Shown piece after piece: positions 48,972 through 62,350 of a stretch of DNA of 64,000 nt (positions within the stretch are counted from its first letter, which is position 1; each line of letters begins with the position of its first letter). The stretch lies in the NCBI RefSeq assembly GCF_037975245.1, contig NC_092571.1:19366917-19430916 (forward strand), read 5' to 3'. The notes under the pieces were generated by a model, which saw only the letters and a list, made by a program, of their open reading frames with translations, was not told where the DNA came from and made no database searches. Origin of the DNA: Apostichopus japonicus (Eukaryota; Echinodermata; Holothuroidea; Aspidochirotida; Stichopodidae). The translations under genes were made by a program, and so were the position numbers.

Positions 48972-51900
48972 CAAGTGTATCCGATTGACTATCTGTCACT
49001 CAAATATTTAAGTGCTGTATATAATGTTTCTAGTCCTGTATTCATTACCCTATTTTGATAATCCGGGGACAAACAACTCCTTTATTATTGGGAAATCATT
49101 AGATTGTCGACCAACAGGTGTGTAATGTTGTTGCACGGTAATGAACGATCAAGCGCTGCGTTAGGCAATTTATTTATGAAATAATGTCTTTCAAGAAGCT
49201 AGTGTTCAGTTGCTGTTTGTATAAAAAAAAAAGATTGATCAATACGATACTTAAGTTTATTCCTTGCCATGATTATTCAATTCACAATTTTCATTTGAAA
49301 TAATGATTAAATTAAAATGAAATTGGCTGTTTTGATTTTTTTTTACATTCAACGGAATGTGGTCACTTATAAAGCGAAAATACTACCTACTTGCTATTCA
49401 TGAAACATTGAAGGATGCAGTCTAAGCCGGGAAACAGGTTACAGTGAATGTTATTTCATAAATTTCTAATCAACAATTTCCCAGCACTTAAATGAAAGGA
49501 AAACACTATTATTTATTGTTTAATAGTCTATCAACGAAAACCATCAAATAAAAAAACTCAAAATATTGTTGATGGTTAAATTTTATTTGAGTCGGAAACC
49601 TATATTGCATTTGACCATAGTTACCCTGTCAGGTATTCTCGGTGAGTTGGTATACATTCAATTGGGAATTACACTTAAATAATTGTGTCTTGTTTTGATT
49701 TTCTCCGTGGGAGTCATTTCATGCATCTCTAGATGCGTGATTCCATCCTCTAGCCGTAACATTTCAGACTTTTCTAATCTTAATTAGATTATGTATCGTG
49801 TTGGGGGTGTTATCTTACCAAATAATGATCTTTACCACTACGTCACGCTTGCCATATTTGGTCATCTATATCACGTCATCGGAAGACAACGTTTTACTTG
49901 ACTTTTGAGAATTTCAAGAAGAGGTAAATTCTTTACAGGAAGAGAGCCTTGAGGGGATAAAAATCTTTCCATTGGTTTTGTTCCCTTAAAAATCCGTTTA
50001 ATTTGGCTCATAAGTCAATATGAAAGATCTGAATCATATAATTATATATAGAATGTTGTTCCGCTCGTGAAACAAAGTCAAGAGAGAGAAACCACAGTCT
50101 GCTTTTGGCGTGAGTTTTTAACTTCCGGATCAGAGGTAATTACAAACTATCGAGTGCCTGTAGTCACACCGAAGGGAAATCATATCTTCTTTTTATGGTG
50201 GTTTAAAGACGAACTAGAGATACTTTATCGATAACTTTTTCTTTGGTTGTATTTCCTGTATTTATCACAGATACATTCGAATTGCCGTGTGGGTGTATTT
50301 TATTATAACACTTCCTTGTTGTCAGGTGATTATGAAATTATCATATTGTAGAACATTTGTAGAATCGTTAACGTTTGTGATTCCGGCAAGAATACAAGAT
50401 CGCTAAATACAGTTTGTTTTGGTTTGGTAATTTCAAGCCTCGTGGTGGTTATCATAAAACCGTCACAGATAGTGTGAAAGAGTTTAATTTACCTAAATAG
50501 GAAGTCAGAATGTACACATTATGAGGTAGAAACAGATGAAGCTTGGCGGAGTCGCGAAAAGAGTGATTGTGTAATTTGAAAAGATGTAATGAAAAATGTA
50601 GGTTATTGATAAAATATCAGCGGCGACCAAAAGAGCTTTTTTGAGACCATCTATTAAGGGTTCCAGACCAAAGGGGGAGAGCAGAGGGGTGGATTTGTAG
50701 ACGAAATATATTGATATCGACTGCTAAAACACTAAACCACCCCTTCCCCTCCAAATAAGAAAAAGACGCCCTTGCGGATGCTAACACTTTATCCGACATC
50801 GTATACGAATGCTTCGACAGAAAGTTCCGCAACTCCCATATTCCCAACAAAAACATAACTTCCACAACAACAACAACGACACCCACGCGATACGACGCAC
50901 ACGCTGACACTACAATACGAAAATTCATAGAATTTAATGCGTCTAATAGTTTATTTTTACATGAGTAAAACATCCCCTCTGTCCTCCCCTTCCGGTATAA
51001 AATCATAAATCGAAAGTTTACAATTTCGAGATAAAATGTCGACAAAACGCAGTGAGATATATGCTCCAATTCCTCAAAAAATGGAGGATTTCTCTGAGAA
51101 GAACCCCCCACACCAATAATCCGTCACCTTTAACCATATCTGAATTGAGGGCAGGTATAGAGAAACGATGAACATGATTTTATGTTATCACAACAGAAAA
51201 TTAAACACGAAACATAAATCGCCTATCTTTGTTACATCGGTGTTTCAGCAGAGGCGTTTGTCTTGTTTATATCGAGGCTAAAACTTGACGAACCTTCGAT
51301 AGGGAACTATATATCATTATGTAAGCATTCATTGATTATAACGATGTAAGCTTTGATAACCTTTGTCATTGTCACCAACTCCATAAGGAGTTGTTCTTAA
51401 TGATCTTTATCAGAATCAATTTTGATTGAGTTGGGCGGGATGACGCTTAATCAGATAACACGTATGTAGTTTTCGGTGATAAGGTTTCCCTGAGTATAGA
51501 ATTGTAGTTAAATATGGAATCGATACAAACTAAGTAAGGCATTTTTATAAACAAAACGAGGAACGCATAGGCAAAACTTAAACAGATTATCTTCGATGTG
51601 GGTGGACATGGAGAGGTAAAGGGATGGGGAGAGAAATAAGAAAATAAATCATTTGAGATTAGTCCGTGGGAGAAGCAATTATTATTTTGGCTAGAATTGC
51701 AGATATTTTATTGTGACAATAATTTCCCCAATTATTAATATGTTTCCTTTTTTAATATATAAACTTGCACGTTAATCGTTATACCAGTGGTAGGACACTG
51801 TGTGGTCCGTACGCTGGCACAATAACCAATTCAAACCAATATCGGCATGCATGCTAATTGTTTATTCATCATTTCTTCTCCTCCATCGAATTATGCTGAA

Positions 51901-52193
51901 TAAATCATTATGTTTTTTTTAGTTAATGTAGAAAGATGAGGCCCTGGGCTTTTGCTTGAATGTTTTAATGTATACCGTGTTTGAAAGCGCTACATAAAGT
52001 GATGTGTTATGAACCTCTATGTGTAATGACCTATGGTTGAATATGGTTTAACGTTTAATGCGTATGACAACGTTTAATACGCATCGTAAAGTATTATTCG
52101 TATGATAACGTGTGATAAATGTATGCTACGATTAAAGAGCTCTACGTATAGAGATGTATTAGGATCCTCTCTGTGTTTTAGGCTTATAGCCTG

Positions 52194-52232
52194 CGGGGAG
52201 GGGGAAGGGGAGGGGAGGGGAGGGGAGGGGTC
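52194..52232 (+). repeat. (GGGGA)n G-rich repeat
   Basis: Six to seven runs of four or more G separated by A. It meets the simple G-quadruplex pattern. Confidence 0.85.
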
Positions 52233-53059
52233 CCAGTGAGATTTCCACATCCTAAATGAAAGTAGGCCTACGATAATTTGAACGCCTAGACAGAATGCGC
52301 TATGTCAGTTAGTTGTAGCAAAATGATCATATGATTTCTTCTGATTTAATTATTAAGTACCGTAGTGTTGCAACCTCAAACTTCTAGGCACGTATTATAG
52401 GAAATGGCGTTCAAAAATTACACAATGTTTATTTTAACCGCTCATCTCACGTGTATGCACGATTGCCGCTGCGATGACTGTGCGTTTGTTTTTGTTTTTC
52501 GAGAGTTTTGTTAGAATAACATGCAATAAACGTAGAGATAAGATTTAACCTGCGTGAACAGTGCAGCAGTCTCATGTGAAACTACGGGTCATAGATATTT
52601 GTTACGTCTATATGTTTGATATAGGCCTACCAGTTTCATTGTTAGCCCCTATATCAGTGCCCCAATGTTTTGACTAAGAATATTGAGGCACAGTCCCCTA
52701 CACGGCTCACCCACTCAGCTCATTTGCACCCCCCTCCCTCCACTATGTCCTTTTTTGGTATGTAAAACAACTAATGATAACACAAACCTAACAATCAATT
52801 TACACATAAATTCCCCATATGGCTTCCCCTCAGCAGATAAAAGCTACGTCTACCACCAGAATGCCCTAGCGTGCTTTTATATCTGTGATTACCTGTGCAA
52901 AACAATGTATAAACCAGAGCTAATGAAGTAACGTAAATCCTAGGTTTCCCCTACAAACTGATTTTACCAAATGATTTTTTTTCTAGTTTCGAAGTGCTAA
53001 TTTCTGAAACATGAAAATCGCAAATTAAGAATGTTGAGATGCAACTTACAAGGCCTTGG

Positions 53060-53153
53060 AATTGCCATTTCGGGTAATCTGGGAAGCTTTTTTTGCAAAC
53101 ATTTTCTCCTTAAGCTACGCGCCAACTGGTGGTGGAGCTCCGCTTAGATAGTG
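53060..53153 (-). repeat. shared transposon module, copy D (minus strand)
   Basis: On the minus strand it reads CTATCTAAGCGGAGCTCCAC, then GTTGGCGCGTAGC, AGAAAATG, CTTCCCAGAT and GAAATGGCA, the same order as copies at 20211, 43594 and 43981. No terminal inverted repeats were seen around it. Confidence 0.6.
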
Positions 53154-53414
53154 TCAAAATGGTCCGTTTAGGAAAAGGCTCACCCACTAAAAAATTCGTT
53201 AATATGGCTATATGTGATACCATGTGTGTGTATGTTGTAGAAATCTGTATAATAAGATGATTTAATCTTGTGTGCAAAGTTTATTAATCATGATAAAGGG
53301 CCTAAGTTACACCCGGATGTTAAAAAGATATACTCTTACTTAATTTATAAGTCTAATAAATAAGTCTAATAACTTGTCAGATGTAAATTTTGCTATAATA
53401 TATTTATGACTGAT

Positions 53415-53440
53415 ATATATATATATATATATATATATCA
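53415..53440 (+). repeat. (AT)n microsatellite
   Basis: About 12 AT units. Intergenic. Confidence 0.9.
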
Positions 53441-56400
53441 ATTCATGGACCAAAAAGGAAGCAAACATGAAGATTTTTAGATATGAGTCCGCAGTGCTGT
53501 ATAAGCAACCTTTTTGTATGCCATAGTCATATGTGGTTGAAATATGATTTAACGATAATAACTTGCCTGGATAGTGCTACAAGGTAAAACCATCGCGAAA
53601 CAAGTCAATTGTACTTTACTTATAACCTAGTATTGAATACCAGAGACGGTCTTTATTTCCGCTAGGACACTATCTAAGAGGGGTAAGTGAAATACATATC
53701 TTTATAGTATATCGTAAGGGCAAAGGTCAAGAACCTATATAATACTTGACTATTTACGCACCAACCCAACTAACATATTACAAGTTTAAAACGGAACATC
53801 GACTGGTCTGTTCATTAAGTCACTGTCTTTTGAAATGTCTCTCCAGAATTGTTTTTCTTGTTTCATCAATGATTCTAACACAATCAACGATAATCAGAAG
53901 TTGCGAAAACCTTTCAAATAGTTCAATGGAAATGATTCACTATCTGATTCAAGTTTAACTGAAAGTATACTAGGATTTGTACCAATGTGACGGGAAAATC
54001 ACGAAAATCGGGTGGGAACTTGTCACGGATCGTTTACAAGGTCAATTCGGCAATTTGCACTTCGACTTTTCAACACTGTTTTACCAAAAATCTATTCTTC
54101 AGTCAAACATGGATTCTTTCCATTTTTTTTATATACATTACGTCAAACCTTCAGTTATTACCATACCTGGCGATCTACAAAAGGTAAAGTTTATAATTCT
54201 AATATTGAAAAAAAAAGGAGTAAATCTATGCTGGTAATATATGCTTCTAATCAAGCCCTGTCATAAATGCTCCCACCTTGCCCATAAACTAAGATTGTGT
54301 AACCTTTAAAACGAAGGCCATGCATGTCAAACGTTTAGGATTTTGACAAACGTCCTAATGCTCGGATCATTCTTTTCACTGTATCGTATACACTTATGGT
54401 AATTGCATCTTTCTACACTATGTAAATATAATATTTCCTTTCCGGCTTTCTTTTTCATAATAAAAAAAAAATATCATTCTGTAACACGGTCTCTGAAACC
54501 GGCAGAATGTACATTCTGTTAAGAAATGATGGATTGAAGAGGTTTTGAATGATCAGAAAAACTGCTTTTGTTTACAGCACTGTCATTTTGTCAACACAAA
54601 CCTATAACAGTGTATAATAATGTTGTGTAATAGCTAGCATTTTTGTTTTTTAAAGGTAAGATTTCCTCACGTGTTCACAATTTATATAGCAGAATATGAT
54701 TCGTTCACAACAATGGATAATTAAGAAAGGTGATTCAAAGCCGCAACACCATTGTCAAATCTTCATTCCCATATCTCAATTTCTATAACAACCCAATGTA
54801 AGAGATAAGGCTACTTTGATACGTTCTTAGAAAATTTCTTCGATAAATTAAGCTTGTCGCAAAGTGTCAACGAAATAACATATATAAGATATTACACTCA
54901 GTAAGTTATTATACTCAAACAACAATCATTCGTATTCATAAATCGTTCCAAAATGTCTAGCAAGAGCTATTTTTATCCCCCAAAAACGAGATAAGAATTC
55001 TAATCATATCTGCCAAACCTATTCTTAATCCATAAACAAAACAAATGAAATAAAGACGAATGAAATAACATTTGTAGTAACAAATTATAGATCAGCTAAA
55101 ATTAGAAAGAAAACTCCTAAAAATTAAATACAAATAAAACCCAACGTTTGTTAACAATATGAAAAATGTTGACACCTTTGTAGCACATTTAATTAAAATT
55201 TTGATTTACAAATACACAAGGAAAATTGCAACAGATCAATACTACATAAACAAAACCTTAAACGTAACATATAAAAAAAAAATACCAACGATTAACCTAC
55301 CTCGCCGAAAAACGAAAACGCAATACAAAAGAAATAAGAATGAAGAAATAAATTGGAAGCGATTCCTACCTACTTGATATTGATAACCGTGTTGAAGCAC
55401 ATACGAGGGCAGATTAACGACAGCAGTCTACATACACCAGTCGACATCCATTCAGTGAAAGTTAAAAAGAACGAACTTTTTTTACCAGATTGGCAATCGA
55501 CAACTTCCGTATATGTCTCCTTGTTTTATTAACAACAAACCTTAAATTCAAATATATATATATATATATAGATAGATGGATCTTACACTACGGTGTGAGT
55601 GAGAAATCTAATCCCTACGTCATTTCATGAATATTCATTTGCTGTATTTATCTAACTATAGTCTGCGTGGTGAGGTGGTGATGAAAACTTTGTTGAATGT
55701 TTTTGGTCTATGAGACGTTCTTCCTTTTCACGATCTACGTTCTGCATGTGTGTATATATATAGTGAACACGACTAGATGATGAATCATATACAGAAGACA
55801 TACAACGATATAATCAAAAGGTCCAAGGGAGGATGCAACATGGAAATCTTCAGTTCAAAGTATTAAATTGACAAGACTGGCTCTCGGGCATTGAGATATA
55901 AGGTTGTTATATATCTAATCCCTATGACAGCTTGATACAGCAGTCTTATGCCATTCAAGATAGATCCATTGCGACCAAAAAAAAAGAAGCAAAAACTGTT
56001 GAAAGAATCACAAGGTGAAGGGCTAGTACGTTTGGGGGTTTTGTTGTTGTTGTAAACAAACCATAAGCGATGACTGTCATGAATATTAATTAACCTATTG
56101 ACTATCAGATTGTCACTGATTGCCACGAGTATTTTCCGAAAATAAAAGGAAATTTACCTTATTAGCTCAAGAGGGGCTTGTTTGAATACGTTCGAACCAA
56201 TAATATTTACGATAATAGATAATATACTTGACTTGAAGCCCAGTTGTTGCTTTGTTTACATTTACAGAAATATTCTTACACGGACGTTTATCATGGTAAA
56301 GATTTCCTTAAATTTGTTTGTGTCACCAGTTGGAAACATTATCATCATTGCATGTGTTGTCGCTATCATAATGAATATCTCTTGTAGAGTAATATATATG

Positions 56401-56779
56401 TAACGAATAATTTGATTTGGAACAGCACTGTTTGTAATTTTAGGTTGAACATCAATTTGCCTTTCTCTACATGACGTAATAAACTTATTTTGAGTAAAGG
56501 AAAGAAATAAAACAATATTAGCTGAGCAATATTCCTAATAGTATAATATTGTAATGAGACAACGACGACTTGATTCAAAATTGGATAATATTAAAACTGG
56601 ATAACTAATTTAAAATTTGATAAAATTAAAATTTGATAACTATCCTTTATTTACCCATTTTGTTCTGATTACACGGCACTGACCAGGCACTGATAACGCC
56701 ACTGATGTAAGTGTTACACAATTTAATTAGAATACGTTACTATCATTAATCACATGCAATTTAATATTTCAAACTGTAA

Positions 56780-57010
56780 TAAGGTTAAGGTTAAGGTGGT
56801 AACACTTGGTAAAGCGCACATTACTGTTAAAACACTCAATGGCGCTGAACAACAATACAATTATTAAAACGATTTCTTAAATAAGTGAGTCTTCAAAGCA
56901 ACTTTAAAAGTTCTGATGGTCTTCGAATTTCTTGTGTCGACGGGGAGAGCGTTCCAAAGTCTGGGGCCAGCGACGCTGAAAGAGCGGCCTGCGAAACATT
57001 TGCGGCGTGT
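56780..57010 (-). mobile_element. LINE C-terminal fragment of a second family
   Basis: The minus strand encodes the typical extreme C-terminus of a LINE reverse-transcriptase ORF (RSFSVAGPRLWNALP, then KTIRTFKVALKTHLFKKSF, then stop). The following 3'UTR includes AGCGCCATTGAGTG and GCGCTTTACC. Upstream of about 57010 the similarity is lost at a poly(G) run. It is unlike copies 1 and 2, so it is a different family. Confidence 0.8.
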
Positions 57011-57232
57011 AATGAGAAACATGTTTGCATACATAGGCGTAGGAGCGGATTTGGGGGGGGGGGGGCTGTCACGACTTGCCCGAAAGATATAACCACATCT
57101 TGAGAAGATTAACGAAAGTGCCAAGTGGCTAAAAGTGTCAAGTGTCTGAATAAGTGCTCTTGTTAATATACATATATTTGAGCAACATTTCTTTGTAAAA
57201 AGACTTTTCTATATTGGCCTATGTTTTGTGAA

Positions 57233-57341
57233 AGTGCAACGTGAACACTTGCACATTATATCGTATATTCGCGTGATTTTATACAAGTGCAACGTGTACA
57301 CTTGCACATTATATCGTATATTCGCGTGATTTTATACATGA
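57233..57341 (+). repeat. tandem duplication, about 55-bp unit, two copies
   Basis: GTGCAACGTGAACACTTGCA to CGCGTGATTTTATACA is repeated at once with a single clear change (GAACAC to TACAC). The near identity suggests a recent duplication. Confidence 0.9.
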
Positions 57342-58885
57342 TGGGTATTCATTCTCATAAAAACTTAATATAAGAAGAATTAGCCATGTTAGAAATGTAT
57401 GCAATCGAGGGGGAAAGGGGGGGAGGGCAAATTAGTGCTTCAAGCAATGAATTCTTAACATGATTTAATACTTGCATTGATTTCAGAGTCAAAACATGTT
57501 TACATTCACTTTGAAAACATATAGAAGTTAAATAAGTGTTATCACTTCTTGACACTATGGTAGCGCACAGCATGACAACATGTTAGCCACTTAAACCATT
57601 TCAAACCATGATACCCCCCTCCCTGCCCCTAAAAGGAGGGAGATTTTTATTCGATATTTATGTGTTTTTGTTCATATCAAATAACTCTATGATATATAAG
57701 CTTAGGATAATTGTTGGGGGCTGCTCCTGTACTTTAAAATCTTGACTAAAATCATGTGTGAACTTGTTTCCGGTGAAAATACACTATCTGTGTGAATTAC
57801 GTATATAAGATTATCATATTCACAATATTTAACTAAGTTAATAGACACAAACAAGAACAACACTACATAAACCAAAGACATAAACGCCCCAAACAAACAA
57901 AACGTTTTTATCCGACAGCAAAGTAACAACAACAACAACAACAATTTATTTTTAAAAATATGGCAGGAAACTAAACATAAAAAACGCCTTTTAATATAAC
58001 AACATCTACATAACGAAGTTACCTCAAAACGTCATCTCAAGTGCCGACCTGAACATAACCCTATATCAACGGAAAGTACAAACCTACAAGGGCATGAAGC
58101 ACGTTACGAAACTACTGTACAGTTTATCCTTGGAGTAGCTTAAAATTAAATTTATGCAAGTCTTCTCTTCCGACAGAATGACGGTTTAAATTCAAATCAG
58201 ATTAAGTAAAAGAATAAAACACGGCTTGAGCTTTTCTGAGAATAAAATTGAGTGGTTTTTGTATTTGGAAATATGATCACGGGGACAATTTCGATTTGCG
58301 GTTAGTTTAGGAGTTTTCTTTTTTGCTTGGAAATCGGAAACAGTTGTTTTAACCCGCATTACCATGCAGTTTCCGATCCGTGTTTCGCATTTCGCTTCAA
58401 TATTTTTTATCAAACAAATGCAAGAGATGTGTCATAATTTGTTGAATTATTTCGGAACCAGGTTAAATTAACAAACCTTAGCAATTGCAGTTTACCTGGA
58501 ACAAAACGTCGATGTGTATTGACTTAGATAATTCTTAGAATAAGATGTACGACACGAATAGAAGACACTAATTCGTTCATAAGATACGTTCTAATCAGTT
58601 CAACTCAACTCAACTCAGTGTAAAAGGGTAGTTCCTATTTCTCGTAGGTGGAAATTATCAGACAATTAAGTTTCCACTTTAGCGAACATTTTCGGAGATC
58701 CAAACTTTATTTCACGGTATGTGCACGGAGGTTGGGTGAGAAGTAGGGGGAGGGGAAGGGGAAAGGGATCAGTGATCTGCTAAAATATATTCTGTTCATA
58801 GTACTAGTACTTATAAGGACCCTGGCGCACGCGTTTATAGGCTCGTGATGGTGTTTCTTATGAAGTCCATTTACAAAACTCTTAC

Positions 58886-58927
58886 CATATACTTATGTGA
58901 TTCTGGTTTGCTTGGGTCATCTTCCAT
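58886..58927 (-). CDS. possible first coding exon of 14 codons
   Basis: On the minus strand an ATG begins 14 open codons (MEDDPSKPESHKYM) that run straight into a good donor, GTAAGAG (phase 0). No matching downstream exon was found at lower coordinates, and so short an ORF can arise by chance. Confidence 0.2.
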
Positions 58928-58941
58928 GAATCAAAGAGTAT

Positions 58942-59441
58942 TTAAGGAAGTGTAGATGGTGTTGCTATCACAACAAACCGCTCTGAAGAAGCTGCTTTCA
59001 CCTGAAAGTGTGGTAATGATCTCGATTTAAATCTTAAGTATTTCATTATACCCTGAACTTCAGCAAGTTTCATATCATACACCTGTATTGTCATCGAGGG
59101 GATACCTTTGTAGTCAGCATTGTTAAAATGCTCCCATTTACCATTTTTTAAAATCATTTTGGGATTGAAGTGTAATGAAACTGAGCAGTCAATAGAGTCA
59201 TTTCTGAAATGAGGTAGTCTTCTTTATTTGATGTTAATAGAGGGCGTTCGTGAAATTCACATACAAAGTAAAAAGAAATAATTCTCTCTGCTGGTTGTTT
59301 ATTTACTCCCAATTTAATTAAAGTGGATCTTGTGATATCCGATGATTCAAAAATGTTTGGAATTTTAGTTATTATTTCGGAAGGTTCGTTTTGAGCCATA
59401 TATGCACAGCGCTTCATTGTATTAATTTTTAACTGCACCAA
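58942..59441 (-). pseudogene. broken coding relic, unrecognised
   Basis: Two long minus-strand reading frames abut with a 4-base overlap (ATGA at 59157-59154). The first ends FHYTSIPK-stop; the second starts MILKNGKWEHF and runs to AIATPSTLP-like residues. A single lost A in the AAAA run would explain the break, so this is most likely one ancestral frame of about 160 codons. AG before TTAAAAATT, near 59440, could be an acceptor. I do not recognise the protein; a transposon-derived ORF is a fair alternative. Confidence 0.35.
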
Positions 59442-59765
59442 ATAGGCAAAACTATGTCAACAACATAGAGCTGAATTCAGTAATTAATAGTTAGTTTAGT
59501 TTTTTGTTTGCTTTATGTTTTTGTATGTTGTGCAATGGTAGAAATAAATAAACTACTAACTAAACTAAATAAGGTACTTCCAAGCGAGCCTCAACGATGA
59601 TTCTTGATCTCAGGAGAGAGTTGCACGTTCATGCTCCCATTTTGCTTTATTTGCTGAATATTGTAGCTCGATCCATTGAATTAGCAAAAACAAAAAAATA
59701 GTACCTGCCAAACCAATTTTTTAATTTTAAATATATATGTGAGTATATATTAAATAAATATATAT

Positions 59766-60003
59766 GTGGAGTGCTATAGCTCAGTGGTTTACGCCGGTGT
59801 CTTCCAATCATAATGTCCCCGGTTCGAGTCACTGCAATATTAATCTATGTCGTCCAGTTACAGAGTTGTTGACAATTCATAATCATGGACGTTAAATATG
59901 AATCTAAGAGACTGACTTCGGTCAGCTTGCGGCTTTGATAAGCCAATGAGGCTTCTTCGCGAGTTCCTGCTTGCAGGAGGATCTAAAATACATACATACA
60001 TAG
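59766..60003 (+). mobile_element. tRNA-derived SINE, copy 2
   Basis: Co-linear with the copy at 14254 along the whole length, including A and B boxes, body and (TACA)n tail, with scattered substitutions (TATAGCTCAGTGG in the A-box region, CAATATTAATC after the B box). It is inserted beside an AT-rich tract. Confidence 0.85.
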
Positions 60004-62350
60004 ATTGTAATCCTTCCAGTATCTTGGCGGTTACACAAAGAATACCCAATAGTACAGATCAAAAGGACATTTAATAGCCTTATTACCAGACTGCATAAAT
60101 TGACAGATTATTTTTACAACACATAGATTGCCCCAACTGATATACGCACAGTTGATTAGTTTGCGCATTCTGAGCGAAAGACATTGCGTCATAAAGTATG
60201 TACAAGACCGGCTTTATCGGCCATGATATCATTGTTCAAATGTTACTTGTAACATGCATTTACCCGATAATAAGGTTTCTATTTTAGTTGGTATCTTATT
60301 TGTTTTTTGCGAGATTTTAAGGGAGCAAGACCTTTTTTGGCGGATGTAAAGATATAGATCGTTTTTCAAACCACACAGGGTAACTCTTCACACTTTCTAA
60401 TAGACGCGAGGATTGAGAGTAAAAATTAATTACAAGTTTCTTGAAACCAACCAGTTTGGCTTCCTGTGAGAGATTTGGATGGGGGGGGGGGGGGGGTATA
60501 TGACCTTGATACATAGTTCACATGCAGGAAATATTTTATATGAAAAAAAAGTGTTTTTCTTATCTTATTTTTGACATTCATTTCTGCGTTCTATTCAATT
60601 TCTATTATACGGTGTTGTTACGTTTTATTCATTTGTTTTTGGTTAAACGCTTTAAATTTTGTGTTAATAACGATGAACAATAATTATAATGCATACCATA
60701 TGACACATAGTGCATCTTTATTGAATGGTATTGAATACTAAGACCCCGTTCCCAAATGATATAAGTGAAAAAACAAGGAAGATTTTGAAATCAATGTTCT
60801 AATTTTGAGAACTAGGCAAGTGAAAACTTTTCTAAAGGAAATGTTTGTTTTTATAATTATACCATTACTTCTCAGATCGCCTTTCAACAACGTCCATCCT
60901 AATTTTGGAAGATGGTGTATCATTGTTTACATGACGTTCAACTGAAAGGAACATGGTTTCATCATGCATTTCACGCTGTGTATCTCATTTCTCAATACTA
61001 TAAACAATGACACCATCGAAATCCATAAGTCGTATCAAAGTAATAATGATATTTAACACCTAGCTGAACACTTCGAAGGTATATAGAGCCGGGTATCATC
61101 ATTGAATATGGCAAGTTTACTATTATCAACTCGTGAGGTGTTAGCATAATGAAAAGTTGCTGGTCGGACATACTTCTCTGCACTAAATTTTACCTGTGCA
61201 CTCCCTATTTGGGAAGCAGGGAATGGGAGTGCATTTGATTATGCATATGTGACGTCACCCTAAACAGACTAACGAAGAAAGACCATAGATCTAAGAGTAC
61301 CATTATCCTTTAAGGAAATGCTATAAAAACTTCACATTAAAAACTACTTCAAGTAAAGATAGTTTTGAAAATCATGATCCAGAAATAAAAAATTGTTTGA
61401 TTGAAGTGTTTCTGCAGGTATCTGATATCGTTTGTTTTCTATATAATGCCTATGCAATGTATGTTACCGTTACGTTTTGGTTGATGTCTTTTTCAAGTGT
61501 TTAGAGATATTGTATATCAATCCTGGTTGACATTTTGGATATGCACTTCTGTAATTGAGAAATGCATATATCAATACTCTTCAGAAAGTTGGACAGAAGG
61601 ACATCCTGCCACTTGACTCGACAAGAGAAATTTGAAGACATCTGAAATAAAAGCTTTCCAAGTTCATATCGCTAAGTGGCTGTCTCCTCTACGTTTCTTC
61701 TATGTTTTCAAGAATAAATATTCCGGATGTAATCTTGTTGAATTTTTCATAGCTTTTAAATGTACTGGCAAACACCTAGGAGGGGAGGATTTCCAGGCAT
61801 CTATTCCCACCTTAAAATAATAATTCATCGTTTCCGTAAATAAATCATTTTACCTGATATGTTCCTGTCCTGAAGCAATCGTGCAACCATGGTATTGGCG
61901 ACAAACTTTTAAAGTTTAAATTATACATTTGATTAAAATCGACGATACAATTTGACATAAAAATTTGTGTTAGAATCTGCATCCTGGACGCTCAGATTGA
62001 GTTTTCTCTCCCGTTTTTTAGGGGATGGGGGTTGTTCCATTTGCAGAATAATTGCCAATTCATGAATATTTATTAGAAATGTTTTTATTTTTCCTTTTGC
62101 ATTCTTTGCATAATAACAATTCACCTGTAACACGCACGAGGGCACTCAACAACAGTCATATGTTAATTTCAACTCTTAAGATTAGTGTACAGGGGAAGAG
62201 GTGAAATAACGTTTAATTCCACTGCATGGTAACTTGAATTTAAATCCTTGTTCTACGGGTAATATAGATTCGATGTCTTTTCACAGAAAATCAACGATAA
62301 ATCTGTCTTTCCGTCTACATAAACTTGTGTGCCAGAAAATGTATAAAAAT
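60004..62350. other. non-coding, no feature recognised
   Basis: AT-rich, with a G run of about 16 at 60481-60496 and one CRE octamer at 61250. Apart from the tiny possible exon at 61854-61890, nothing is supportable. Confidence 0.5.
61854..61890 (-). CDS. possible first coding exon of 12 codons
   Basis: A good start context (ACCATGG) on the minus strand leads to 12 open codons (MVARLLQDRNIS) and the donor CAG|GTAAAA (phase 1). No signal peptide and no partner exon were identified. It is listed only because context and donor are both good. Confidence 0.15.

Larger units (their letters stand above)
48136..56779. other. non-coding, upstream of the secreted-protein gene
   Basis: Should include the promoter and any 5'UTR exon of the minus-strand gene, but no TATA-type or CpG-rich promoter was evident. 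The remainder is AT-rich with the repeats listed separately. Confidence 0.5.

Noticed and set aside
50617-51111. 164-codon minus-strand frame
   Set aside because: The longest frame in the window not due to simple repeats or retroelements, but about one this long is expected by chance. It shows no domain, codon pattern or splice logic, and contains a Val run from a (GTT)n repeat.
53746-54266. cluster of open frames on + at 53.7-54.3 kb
   Set aside because: Three frames are open at once, which points to low stop density rather than coding; no splice-consistent exon set was found.
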